A stretch of DNA of 6,623 nucleotides from Clostridiales bacterium (GCA_022777455.1 JALFGI010000125.1:1-6623); one strand, 5' to 3'. Counted from the first letter of the stretch, positions 1 through 6,147 are shown. The notes: generated by a model not told the origin, from the letters alone. A program made the numbers and translations.

Positions 1-16
1 TTTACTTTTCGCCGTT

Positions 17-87
17 CCTCATCAGTCACCCAAATCGGTTCCGAAGTGCCGATTTGGGCGACAGCTTCCCCCCGGGGGAAGCCATGG
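17..87 (+). repeat. Two-hairpin interspersed repeat, single arm
   Basis: This stretch starts CCTCATCAGTC and ends GCCATGG. Between these lie two palindromes: CCCAAATCGG (29-38) pairing with CCGATTTGGG (49-58) over a 10-nt loop, and GCTTCCCCC (64-72) pairing with GGGGGAAGC (74-82) around one base. The flanks (CCTC.TCAGTC, CAGCT, AGCCA.GG) and the order of hairpins match the arm at 2188-2243, so it is the same family in the same orientation with different stem sequences. A matching inverted arm is not visible; it could lie left of the window. No coding function is seen. Confidence 0.7.
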
Positions 88-235
88 GCGCTGCCGCGCC
101 GATACGTTATACAACAGTCAATGTGCTTACGAAAGCCGATAACCTAAACAACAATTTGTCCATGTGCTTACCCATGCCCTTTTCTGCATGATTGATGGGC
201 TATCTTTTATCCCTTTCTTTTATCTGTTTTCCCCA
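88..235. other. Non-coding stretch upstream of the galE promoter
   Basis: No gene, RNA gene or terminator is recognisable here. The only internal repetition is the 10-mer ATGTGCTTAC, present at 121-130 and 162-171; a nine-base match (ATGTGCTTA) also occurs at 6289-6297. It does not match a DnaA box, so no function is assigned. Confidence 0.5.
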
Positions 236-264
236 TTGATTTTTCCCGGAAAGGACGGTAAAAT
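236..264 (+). promoter_or_regulatory. Sigma-A-type promoter of galE
   Basis: A -35 element TTGATT (236-241; 4/6 to consensus) and a -10 element TAAAAT (259-264; 5/6) are separated by exactly 17 bases. Transcription would start near 271, giving a leader of about 33 nt that ends in TGGAGG (291-296), 7 nt before the ATG. An 11-base palindrome, TTTCC-C-GGAAA (242-252), sits in the spacer and might be an operator, but it is short. Confidence 0.6.
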
Positions 265-303
265 AGAGCCAGATCGGAATAAATACATTTTGGAGGTTAG
301 ACA

Positions 304-1329
304 ATGAATGTTCTTGTCACCGGCGGAGCCGGTTATATCGGTTCCCACACCTGCCTGGAGCTGCTGGAGAGCGGCTACGGCGTTGTGGTCATTGACAATC
401 TGTGCAATTCCAATCCCAAGTCCCTGGAGCGGGTGGAGAAGCTCACGGGCAAACAGCTGAAGTTTTACCAGGGAGACGTGCGGGATGAGGCCCTGCTGCT
501 GAAGATTTTTTCTGAAAATGACATCGGCTGTGTTATCCACTTCGCCGGCCTGAAGGCAGTGGGGGAGAGCGTGTCCATGCCCTGGGAGTATTACGACAAC
601 AACCTGAACACCACCCTGGTGCTCACCAAGGTGATGAAGCAGGTGGGGATGAAGAATCTGATTTTCTCCTCCTCTGCCACGGTGTACACTGCCGACAACG
701 AGATGCCCCTGAAGGAAACCAGCCGCACCGGCGGCTGCACCAACCCCTACGGCTGGACCAAGTACATGACCGAGCAGATCCTCTCCGGCATTTCCCACGC
801 AGACGAAAGCTGGAGCGTTGTCCTGCTGCGCTACTTTAATCCCATCGGCGCCCATAAGAGCGGCCTGATCGGCGAGGATCCTCGGGGCATTCCCAATAAC
901 CTGATGCCCTACATCACCCAGACCGCCATCGGCCGCCGGGAAAAGCTCAGCGTCTACGGCAACGACTACGACACCCACGACGGCACCGGCGTCCGGGACT
1001 ACATCCATGTGGTGGATCTGGCCAAGGGCCATGTGGCCGCGGTGCAGTATGCCACCCGGAACCATGGCTGCGAGGTGTTCAACCTGGGCACCGGCACGGG
1101 CTACAGCGTGCTGGACATGGTGAACACCTTTATGGAAGTGAACCATGTGGACATTCCCTATGTGATCACCGCCCGCCGCCCCGGTGACATCGCCACCTGC
1201 TATGCCGACCCCGCCAAGAGCCGGGAAATCCTGGGCTGGCAGGCTGCCGAAACCCTGGCGGATATGTGCCGGGATTCCTGGAACTGGCAGAAAAAGAACC
1301 CCCAGGGTTTCGATACCCCGGAGGCGTAA
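304..1329 (+). CDS. galE: UDP-glucose 4-epimerase
   Basis: This cytoplasmic NAD-dependent short-chain dehydrogenase family enzyme interconverts UDP-glucose and UDP-galactose (Leloir pathway) and supplies UDP-galactose for surface polysaccharides. The 341 residues are a normal full length. The Rossmann motif GGAGYIG is at 7-13. The catalytic set is S124 (in SSSATVY, 122-128), Y149 and K153 (YGWTK), the same numbering as E. coli GalE. RYFNPIGAH (176-184), IGEDP (189-193) and GVRDYIHV (229-236) are further family signatures. The ATG is set by TGGAGG 7 nt upstream. The gene has its own promoter and terminator and stands alone, with no galK or galT nearby, which suggests a general nucleotide-sugar role rather than an inducible galactose operon (inference). 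A relative acting on N-acetylated sugars cannot be excluded from sequence alone. Confidence 0.95.
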   Translation: MNVLVTGGAGYIGSHTCLELLESGYGVVVIDNLCNSNPKSLERVEKLTGKQLKFYQGDVRDEALLLKIFSENDIGCVIHFAGLKAVGESVSMPWEYYDNNLNTTLVLTKVMKQVGMKNLIFSSSATVYTADNEMPLKETSRTGGCTNPYGWTKYMTEQILSGISHADESWSVVLLRYFNPIGAHKSGLIGEDPRGIPNNLMPYITQTAIGRREKLSVYGNDYDTHDGTGVRDYIHVVDLAKGHVAAVQYATRNHGCEVFNLGTGTGYSVLDMVNTFMEVNHVDIPYVITARRPGDIATCYADPAKSREILGWQAAETLADMCRDSWNWQKKNPQGFDTPEA

Positions 1330-1338
1330 GATGATATT

Positions 1339-1368
1339 TCACCCGGCCGATTGGCCGGGTGATTTTTT
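1339..1368 (+). terminator. Intrinsic terminator of galE
   Basis: TCACCCGGCC (1339-1348) pairs perfectly with GGCCGGGTGA (1353-1362) around the loop GATT, followed at once by six T (1363-1368). It starts 9 bases after the galE stop codon. Read on the other strand, the hairpin is followed by AATATCAT, which is not a good U-tract, so it should act mainly on galE. Confidence 0.92.
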
Positions 1369-1370
1369 AG

Positions 1371-1531
1371 GGCAACACCGCATAATGGGGCAAGGAGATT
1401 CGGCGAGAGATTTTGACCCGAGCGAAAGTATGGAAAATGCGGGAATACTTTGTGTATTTCCCATTTTTCATACTGCACGATTGGGGCAAAAGATCCGCTG
1501 AAGCCCGCAGCTCCCATTGTGCGGTGTTGCC
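1371..1531. mobile_element. MITE-like non-autonomous element with TIRs and TTAG target duplication
   Basis: The ends are inverted copies: 1371-1389 begins GGCAACACCGCATAATGGG, and the reverse complement of 1513-1531 matches at 18 of 19 bases. Direct TTAG copies flank it (1367-1370 and 1532-1535), as expected for a 4-bp target-site duplication. The interior is a long imperfect palindrome; its centre (1427-1474) has AGTATG...CATACT arms around a GTATT/AATAC core. There is no credible ORF inside, so mobility would need a transposase in trans. A YTAR-like 4-bp target recalls the IS5 family, but no transposase is present to test this. The element ends 5 bases from the mscL stop codon and begins inside the T-tract end of the galE terminator. 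Confidence 0.75.
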
Positions 1532-1536
1532 TTAGG

Positions 1537-2004
1537 TTATTTATCCTTCAGGATATCCCGGATCTCGGCCAGCAGGAGCTCTTCCTTGGTGGGCTCGGGT
1601 TCGGCGGGAGCGGCGGGTTCGGGAGCGGGCTCTTCCTTCTTCTTGGCCATGTCGGTGATGCGGTTGATGCCCTTCACCAGGAAGAACACCACCAGAGCCA
1701 GGATCAGGAAATTGATCACGGCGGCGATGAAGTTGCCATAGTTCAGTGTGTTGGCAATGACGTTGCCGGCCTCATCCACGGGGGCCTCCCCGAAGAGGCG
1801 GGGCAGGGTGATCTTCAGCTCGGAGAAGTCGATGCCGCCCATGAAGATGGCAACGATGGGCATGATGATGTCGTCGGTGATGGACTTGGTGATGGTGGAG
1901 AAGGCGGCGCCGATGATGGTACCAACTGCCAGCGCCATGGCGTTTCCCTTGACGGCAAAGGCCACGAATTCATCCCACCAGCCGGGTTTCTTGGGAGTTT
2001 TCAT
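1537..2004 (-). CDS. mscL: Large-conductance mechanosensitive channel MscL
   Basis: This homopentameric inner-membrane channel opens under membrane tension and releases solutes during hypo-osmotic shock. The protein has 155 residues. An amphipathic N-terminus (WWDEFVAFAVKGN, 9-21) leads into pore helix TM1 (about 18-48, with the typical AVGTIIGAAF and ITDDIIMPI). A periplasmic loop (about 52-87) and TM2 (about 88-112, FIAAVINFLILALVVFFLV) follow, then a charged stretch and a C-terminal helix (TKEELLLAEIRDILKDK). The linker at 124-138 is Pro/Ala/Glu-rich, making the protein somewhat longer than the 136-residue E. coli form. The start is supported by AAAGGA about 12 nt upstream. It converges with galE. 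No clear promoter or intrinsic terminator of its own is visible. Confidence 0.95.
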   Translation of the reverse strand: MKTPKKPGWWDEFVAFAVKGNAMALAVGTIIGAAFSTITKSITDDIIMPIVAIFMGGIDFSELKITLPRLFGEAPVDEAGNVIANTLNYGNFIAAVINFLILALVVFFLVKGINRITDMAKKKEEPAPEPAAPAEPEPTKEELLLAEIRDILKDK

Positions 2005-2064
2005 TGATGGTTCATCCTTTCTGTTTGATTTTTTATGTCCTGTTTATTGATTGTTCAGTGAAAT

Positions 2065-2273
2065 TGTAATTCGGCGGGCTGGCGCTTACGGCGCCCTTGG
2101 CTCTCCCTTTGGGAGAGCTGTCAGCCGAACAGGCTGACTGAGAGGGTACCGCAGTAAGATAATAGCACCTAAAATCAAACCATACTAACCCTCTCAGTCT
2201 GCCCCGCAAGGGGCAGCCAGCTCCCCCATAGGGGGAGCCAAGGGGTGCGTCGGTTCCGGTACGCCAAATTACA
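2065..2273. repeat. Inverted pair of two-hairpin repeats (MITE-like)
   Basis: Two inverted arms, 2095-2147 (CCTTGG...GAGAGGGT) and 2188-2243 (ACCCTCTC...CCAAGG), enclose 40 bases. Each arm has two hairpins. Left: GCTCTCCC/GGGAGAGC (2100-2118) and GTCAGCC/GGCTGAC (2120-2138). Right: CTGCCCC/GGGGCAG (2199-2216) and GCTCCCCC/GGGGGAGC (2220-2238). Outer ends TGTAATTCGGCG (2065-2076) and the complement of 2262-2273 match at 11 of 12, so the whole may be one unit. No target duplication and no ORF are seen. It fills the mscL-serS gap; no intrinsic terminator with a U-tract was found there. Confidence 0.8.
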
Positions 2274-2307
2274 TTTGATCCAATGCCTTTGAAAACCGGT
2301 ATGCGGC

Positions 2308-3645
2308 TTACTTCTTGATCTTCTCGATGACTTCAATGCCGCCCAGGTATTTTCTCAGGACCTCGGGCACCACCACGGAGCCGTCGGCCCGCTGGTTCTG
2401 CTCCACAATGGCGGGGAAGATGCGGGAGGTGGCCAGGCCGGAGCCGTTCAGGGTGTGGACGAAGTCGATCTTCCCGTCAGCCCGGCGGTAGCGGATGTTG
2501 CCCCGGCGGGCCTGGTAATCCCGGGCGTTAGACACGGAGGAAACCTCCTTGTAGCCGTTCATGGAGGGAATGAGAATTTCGATGTCGTAGGTGCGGGCCA
2601 TGGAGGCGGAGCAGTCGCCGGCAGCCAGCTTCACGGTGCGGAAGTGCAGGCCCAGACCGGCCACCAGATTCTCCGCCTTCTTCACCAGCTCTTCAAAGGC
2701 CTCGTCGGAGCCTTCGGGGGTTGTGTACTGGAACATCTCCACCTTGTTGAACTGATGGCCCCGGACCATGCCCCGCTCGTCGGCCCGGTGGGAACCGGCC
2801 TCCCGGCGGAAGCAGGGGGTGTAGGAGAAGAACTTCTTGGGCAGATCCGCCTCGGTGAGAATTTCCTCCCGGTACACGGAAGCCAGAGCGGCCTCGGCGG
2901 TGGGCAGCATATAGAAGGTGCCGCCCTCGGTGGGATGGTTGGCGATCTTGAACACCTCGTCGGCGAATTTGGGGAACTGTCCGGCAGTCAGGCCGCACTG
3001 GTACTCCAGCATGTGGGGCGGCAGAATGAATTCGTAGCCGTCGGCGATGTGGGTGTCGATGAAGTAGTTCAGCAGGGCCCACTCCAGACGGGCGCCCATG
3101 CCGGTGTACATCCAGTTGCCGGCGCCGGCCAGCTTCACGCCCCGCTCGTAGTCAATAAGGCCCAGGTCGGTGCACAGGTCCACATGGTGCTTGGGCTCAA
3201 AATCAAAGGAGTGCTTCTGCCCGATGTAGCGCAGAGGCTGGTTGTTCTCCTTGCCGCCGGGGAGCAGATCCGGGTCGGGCATGTTGGGCAGGGCGAGCAT
3301 GTTGGTGTACAGCTCGTCGTCCAGCAGCTTCAGATTTTTCTTGTCCTCGGCAATGGCCTCGTCGATCTTCACGGACTGGGCCATGTTGGCTTCAATCTGG
3401 GCATCCAGGGCAGAGGTGTCCTCGCCCCGCTTCTCGGCGCCCTTCTTCTGGCCAAAGAGCTTGCCGTTTTCCTTGGACAGCTTGTTCTTTTCGGCGGTCT
3501 TGCCCTCGGTGGAGGTTTTCAGTGCCCGAACCTGCACGTCCAGCTCCAGGATGCGGTCGATGATGGCATCGCAGTCCACTTCCTTGGCCTTCATCCCTGC
3601 CTTAATGGCATCGGGATTTTCCTTGATTCTCTTAATGTCTAACAT
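2308..3645 (-). CDS. serS: Seryl-tRNA synthetase
   Basis: This class II aminoacyl-tRNA synthetase charges tRNA-Ser (and tRNA-Sec where present) with serine in the cytoplasm as a homodimer. The 445 residues are close to the usual length. Residues 1 to about 110 form the antiparallel coiled-coil arm that grips the tRNA long variable arm. The catalytic domain shows PTAEAAL (248-254; serine pocket), motif 2 (PCFRREAGS, 277-285, with RGMVRGHQFNKVEMF, 291-305) and motif 3 (NGSGLATSRIFPAIVE, 400-415). Start choice is firm: AAAGGAG lies 8 nt before the ATG. No T-box leader (AGGGTGG.ACCGCG) is found in the 285 bases upstream, although many Firmicutes serS genes have one. It probably has its own promoter, because a repeat pair separates it from parB, but I cannot place one confidently. 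Confidence 0.97.
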   Translation of the reverse strand: MLDIKRIKENPDAIKAGMKAKEVDCDAIIDRILELDVQVRALKTSTEGKTAEKNKLSKENGKLFGQKKGAEKRGEDTSALDAQIEANMAQSVKIDEAIAEDKKNLKLLDDELYTNMLALPNMPDPDLLPGGKENNQPLRYIGQKHSFDFEPKHHVDLCTDLGLIDYERGVKLAGAGNWMYTGMGARLEWALLNYFIDTHIADGYEFILPPHMLEYQCGLTAGQFPKFADEVFKIANHPTEGGTFYMLPTAEAALASVYREEILTEADLPKKFFSYTPCFRREAGSHRADERGMVRGHQFNKVEMFQYTTPEGSDEAFEELVKKAENLVAGLGLHFRTVKLAAGDCSASMARTYDIEILIPSMNGYKEVSSVSNARDYQARRGNIRYRRADGKIDFVHTLNGSGLATSRIFPAIVEQNQRADGSVVVPEVLRKYLGGIEVIEKIKK

Positions 3646-3711
3646 GATTCTAACTCCTTTGATAAAGGTTATTTCTATTTTGTCGCTATGATTTAATGAA
3701 TAACGTTTTTT

Positions 3712-3735
3712 GTAGGGCGGGGTCTTGACCCCGCC
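3712..3735 (+). repeat. GTAG-hairpin (REP-like) unit 1
   Basis: GTAG (3712-3715) directly abuts the palindrome GGCGGGGTC-TT-GACCCCGCC (3716-3735). It forms an inverted pair with the unit at 3857-3880; the two match over 26 bases. Confidence 0.8.
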
Positions 3736-3856
3736 GACCCGGTTGGCTTTTTGAGTGGCGCGTTGATTTGTTCATTTTTCGGAATAACCACGGGAAAATG
3801 TCAAAAAAAGATATTTGATGCCATTTAGTCAACCTGACAGGTTTCGTTATCTGATC

Positions 3857-3880
3857 GGCGGGGTCAAGACCCCGCCCTAC
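3857..3880 (-). repeat. GTAG-hairpin (REP-like) unit 2
   Basis: GGCGGGGTC-AA-GACCCCGCC (3857-3876) is followed directly by CTAC (3877-3880), that is, a GTAG head on the - strand. It is the inverted partner of unit 1. Confidence 0.8.
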
Positions 3881-3930
3881 GAAATTGCGTAGTTTTTAAT
3901 TTGTTACAAGCTATCACATTTCGTCTGGGC

Positions 3931-4794
3931 TTATTTCTGCAATTTCATCAGGGCATCCAGCAGGTTTTGCAGGTCGTCCTGGCCGTAGAATTCCAGCTCA
4001 AAGCGGCCCTTGCGTTTTCCGTTGACGATTTTCACACCCCGGCCCAGGTGCTTGCTCAGGGACTTTTCACATTCTTTCACATAGTCCACCTGGAACACCG
4101 TTTCTTCCTTCACCTTTTCCGGCTCCCGGCTCATGTTCTTGCACAGAAGCTCGGCCTGGCGGACGGAAAGACCCAGATTTGCAATTTTCTGGGCGGCTTC
4201 CAGCTGCTTTTTCCCGGTTTTCACCATGAGAATCGCCTTGGCGTGGCCCGCGGTGATCGCCCCTGTGCGAAGCATTTCCAGCACCTTTTCGTCCAGACTC
4301 AGAAGCCTGAGAGAGTTGGCCACGGCGGGGCGGGATTTGCCTACCCGGGCGGCTGCCTCTTCCTGGGTCAGGCCAAACTCGTTGATGAGGGACTGATAGC
4401 CCAGGGCTTCTTCCACGCTGTTCAGGTCCTGGCGCTGGAGATTTTCAATCAGGGCCAGCTCCATGGCCTTTTTGTTGTCCGCTTCGATGACGATGGCGGG
4501 AACCTCGGTGAGCTCCGCCATTCTCGCGGCCCGCCAGCGGCGCTCGCCGGCGATGATCTGATAGTAGCCCTCGCCGGTTTCCCGCACCGTCAGGGGTTGT
4601 ATGATTCCGTGCTGCCGGATGGATTCTGCCAGGGCTTCCAGCTCCTCCTGGTCAAAATCCTGCCGGGGCTGTTCCGGGTTTGGCTCCACCCGGTGCAGGG
4701 GGAGCATCCGGTAGGCGCTGTCCTCGGGAGGCGCTTCCATGAAGTCCCCCAGCAGTGCTCCCAGACCCTTGCCAAGTCCTTTTTGAGATGCCAT
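3931..4794 (-). CDS. parB: ParB/Spo0J chromosome-partitioning protein
   Basis: ParB is a CTP-dependent DNA clamp that loads at parS, spreads along the origin region, recruits SMC and stimulates ParA. The 287 residues are standard. The N-terminal KGLGKGLGALL (5-15) is the ParA-stimulating peptide. The CTP-binding domain shows NPEQPR (39-44), HGIIQPL (62-68), GERRWRAAR (83-91) and IENLQRQDL (116-124). The helix-turn-helix that reads parS is around 142-166 (LTQEEAAARVGKSRPAVANSL), followed by GHAKAIL (183-189) and a C-terminal dimerisation domain ending at 287. The start is supported by AAAGGA about 8 nt upstream. It lies 19 bases downstream of parA on the same strand, so the two are almost certainly cotranscribed. 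A Noc paralogue is unlikely, because adjacent sites are canonical parS and parA is next to it. Confidence 0.96.
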   Translation of the reverse strand: MASQKGLGKGLGALLGDFMEAPPEDSAYRMLPLHRVEPNPEQPRQDFDQEELEALAESIRQHGIIQPLTVRETGEGYYQIIAGERRWRAARMAELTEVPAIVIEADNKKAMELALIENLQRQDLNSVEEALGYQSLINEFGLTQEEAAARVGKSRPAVANSLRLLSLDEKVLEMLRTGAITAGHAKAILMVKTGKKQLEAAQKIANLGLSVRQAELLCKNMSREPEKVKEETVFQVDYVKECEKSLSKHLGRGVKIVNGKRKGRFELEFYGQDDLQNLLDALMKLQK

Positions 4795-4813
4795 TGCTCG
4801 TTCCTTTCTTCGC

Positions 4814-5575
4814 TTATCTTCTTAGTTTCCGCGCCACTTCCTCTGCCAGCTCCCGGTAGGCCACGGCGCCCCGGCTGCTGCGGTCATAGGCGGTGATGGG
4901 CAGCCCGTGGCTTGGAGCCTCCGCCAGACGGACGTTCCGGGGGATGGAGGTGGTGAATACCTTGCCGGGGAAGTGACGTCGCACCTCCTGAGCAACCTGG
5001 GTGGAGAAATTGGTGCGGCCGTCAAACATGGTCAGCACCACGCCGAAAATATCCAGGCCGGGATTCAGCCGGCGTTTGACGCTGCGCAAGGTGGCCATGA
5101 GATCGCTGAGGCCCTCCAGGGCGAAATACTCGCACTGGACGGGAATCAGGATGCCGTCTGCGGCCACCAGACCGTTGAGGGTGAGCATTTCCAGGGAAGG
5201 GGGGCAGTCGATGAAAATCAAATCGTACCGGTCCCGCAGCTTGTCCAGTTCCTTTCCCAGCCGGCGCTCCCGGTGGTCCATGCCGATGAGCTCCACCCCC
5301 GCGCCCGCCAGGTCGGCGGAGGAGGGGATGACGTCGGCAAACTGGGTTTTCACCACGGCCTGCTCTGCGGTGGCTTCCTGGATGATCATGCTGTAGCTGG
5401 TGTGCTTCACTCTCCGCTTGTCGATGCCAAGGCCGGAGGTGGCGTTTGCCTGGGGATCGAAATCGCACACCAGAACCCGCTGACCCCGCTCCGTCAGGGC
5501 GGCGGCCAGGTTGACGGCGGTGGTGGTTTTGCCCACGCCGCCCTTCTGATTCACCACTGCAATGATTGTGCCCAT
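4814..5575 (-). CDS. parA: ParA/Soj chromosome-partitioning ATPase
   Basis: This deviant-Walker P-loop ATPase binds DNA as an ATP-bound dimer and with ParB drives origin segregation; in B. subtilis the homologue Soj also regulates DnaA. The 253 residues equal B. subtilis Soj in length. The Walker A' loop is KGGVGKTT (11-18) with signature lysine K11 and K16; D38 and D40 follow in CDFDPQAN (37-44); Walker B is LIFIDCPP (119-126). The conserved PIPRNVRLAEAPSHG-type segment is present as SIPRNVRLAEAPSHG (210-224). The start ATG is preceded by a purine-rich GAGGGAGA. Two parS sites lie in the 83 bases upstream, so ParB binding could affect its expression (inference). No convincing separate promoter is seen, so transcription may come from the upstream small gene. 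Confidence 0.96.
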   Translation of the reverse strand: MGTIIAVVNQKGGVGKTTTAVNLAAALTERGQRVLVCDFDPQANATSGLGIDKRRVKHTSYSMIIQEATAEQAVVKTQFADVIPSSADLAGAGVELIGMDHRERRLGKELDKLRDRYDLIFIDCPPSLEMLTLNGLVAADGILIPVQCEYFALEGLSDLMATLRSVKRRLNPGLDIFGVVLTMFDGRTNFSTQVAQEVRRHFPGKVFTTSIPRNVRLAEAPSHGLPITAYDRSSRGAVAYRELAEEVARKLRR

Positions 5576-5602
5576 TCTTTCTCTCCCTCTGCATTTTCTT
5601 TT

Positions 5603-5618
5603 TGTTTCACGTGAAACA
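5603..5618. other. parS: parS centromere site 1
   Basis: TGTTTCACGTGAAACA is a perfect 16-bp palindrome and matches the Bacillus/Clostridium parS consensus TGTTNCACGTGAAACA. The symmetry extends one base further on each side (5602-5619). It lies 28 bases upstream of the parA start codon, within its probable leader. Confidence 0.95.
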
Positions 5619-5641
5619 ATCTGTGCCTCGCCGGATCTGAA

Positions 5642-5657
5642 TGTTTCACGTGGAACA
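5642..5657. other. parS: parS centromere site 2
   Basis: TGTTTCACGTGGAACA reads TGTTCCACGTGAAACA on the other strand, again an exact match to the consensus with C at the variable base. Centre-to-centre spacing from site 1 is 39 bases. It ends one base short of the stop codon (5659-5661) of the upstream small gene. Confidence 0.93.
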
Positions 5658-5658
5658 T

Positions 5659-6045
5659 TCAGTCGGTCTGCCCGGTGATATCCGCGCCGGTGGTGGGGGC
5701 GGTGACATCCTCGGTGGATTTGGTTACCGTAGAATAATTCTGGCCCACCGGGGGCTGGGTGTTGCCCCGCAGGATTCGGACCATGACAAAAATCATGGCG
5801 ATGAGCAGGATGACCAGCACTGCCACCGCAGACGCCAGGCGGCGGATGATGCGCTTCTGATTTTTAATCTGCGTCTCCGGCGAGATGATATCCAGCCAGT
5901 CCTGGCTGCGCCGGGTGTAGGAGGCGCTGCGATCCTTGGGCAGCTGCACGATGGTGCCGGGCTTTACAGGGTACCGGGTCATTTCCTCCCGGCAGGCTTC
6001 GCAAAAGGTCTGATCGGATTCCCGGCCACATTTCAGGCAGTTCAA
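5659..6045 (-). CDS. Small zinc-ribbon, single-pass membrane protein of unknown function
   Basis: I do not recognise a named family. From the TTG start chosen here the protein has 128 residues. It opens with a zinc-ribbon CxxC-x8-CxxC (C3, C6, C15, C18; MNCLKCGRES..FCEAC). A YPVKPGTIVQLP segment (25-36) and a polar stretch follow. The basic RRIIRR lies just before one membrane helix (about 70-92, ASAVAVLVILLIAMIFVMV). The tail of about 36 residues is Thr/Ser-rich. The positive-inside rule puts the zinc ribbon in the cytoplasm and the tail outside. A longer GTG start at 6054 overlaps the AGGAGG ribosome-binding site and is unlikely. The gene has its own promoter and ends against parS site 2, 83 bases before parA, so readthrough into parA is plausible. 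A link to segregation is inference from position only. Confidence 0.8.
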   Translation of the reverse strand: MNCLKCGRESDQTFCEACREEMTRYPVKPGTIVQLPKDRSASYTRRSQDWLDIISPETQIKNQKRIIRRLASAVAVLVILLIAMIFVMVRILRGNTQPPVGQNYSTVTKSTEDVTAPTTGADITGQTD

Positions 6046-6053
6046 GGGTTGCA

Positions 6054-6059
6054 CCTCCT
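6054..6059 (-). promoter_or_regulatory. Ribosome-binding site that fixes a TTG start
   Basis: AGGAGG on the - strand at 6059-6054 is followed by the 8-nt spacer TGCAACCC and TTG (6045-6043). The alternative GTG codon (6054-6052) shares a base with the RBS itself and so cannot be used with it. Confidence 0.8.
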
Positions 6060-6077
6060 TTGGACAGATGATTGAAT

Positions 6078-6106
6078 ATTTTACAACACTTTTAACGATT
6101 CGTAAA
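6078..6106 (-). promoter_or_regulatory. Sigma-A-type promoter of the zinc-ribbon gene (and perhaps parAB)
   Basis: On the - strand, TTTACG (-35, 6106-6101; 4/6) and TAAAAT (-10, 6083-6078; 5/6) are 17 bases apart. A run of A on the + strand (6111-6123), T-rich on the transcribed side, lies just upstream of the -35 where an UP element would be. The start would be near 6071, giving a short leader with AGGAGG. Confidence 0.6.
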
Positions 6107-6147
6107 GAGGAAAAAGAAAAAAAGCGGAATTCAAATGCCGCGAAACA

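Larger units (their letters stand above)
3712..3880. repeat. Inverted pair of GTAG-hairpin units between parB and serS
   Basis: The 169-bp structure is bounded by GTAG at one end and CTAC at the other, each joined without a gap to a 9-bp-stem hairpin. About 120 non-coding bases lie between them, including weak inner symmetry (GGTTGGC at 3741-3747 against GTCAACC at 3828-3834). There is no evident target duplication. The arrangement resembles a proteobacterial REPIN/BIME. No T-tract follows either hairpin on the gene strand, so they are not typical intrinsic terminators. Confidence 0.7.

Noticed and set aside
121..171. ATGTGCTTAC repeats as DnaA boxes or CRISPR-like repeats
   Set aside because: They do not fit TTATNCACA on either strand, and there are only two exact copies with one partial copy far away, with no array structure.
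242..252. TTTCC-C-GGAAA as a Noc-binding site
   Set aside because: The Noc site is a 14-bp palindrome with a CCCGGG centre; this is shorter, odd-centred and single.
220..1146. Long open frame on the - strand opposite galE
   Set aside because: It is antisense to a gene with complete family motifs, is His/Val/Gly-rich in the way of a shadow frame, and has no homology I recognise.
2455..3642. 395-codon open frame on the + strand opposite serS
   Set aside because: It mirrors the third-position GC bias of serS; the protein is low-complexity Gly/Val/Leu/His with no domain, and serS is complete.
3877..3898. CTACG-AAATTG-CGTAG followed by TTTTT as a terminator
   Set aside because: The T-tract follows on the + strand, where no gene ends nearby; the stem is only 5 bp and overlaps a repeat unit.
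3646..3930. T-box riboswitch upstream of serS
   Set aside because: No AGGGTGG.ACCGCG antiterminator sequence and no leader terminator are present; the gap is taken up by the GTAG-hairpin pair.
3901..4896. 331-codon open frame on the + strand opposite parB
   Set aside because: It is a shadow of parB, extends across the parA-parB junction and lacks a ribosome-binding site or recognisable motif.
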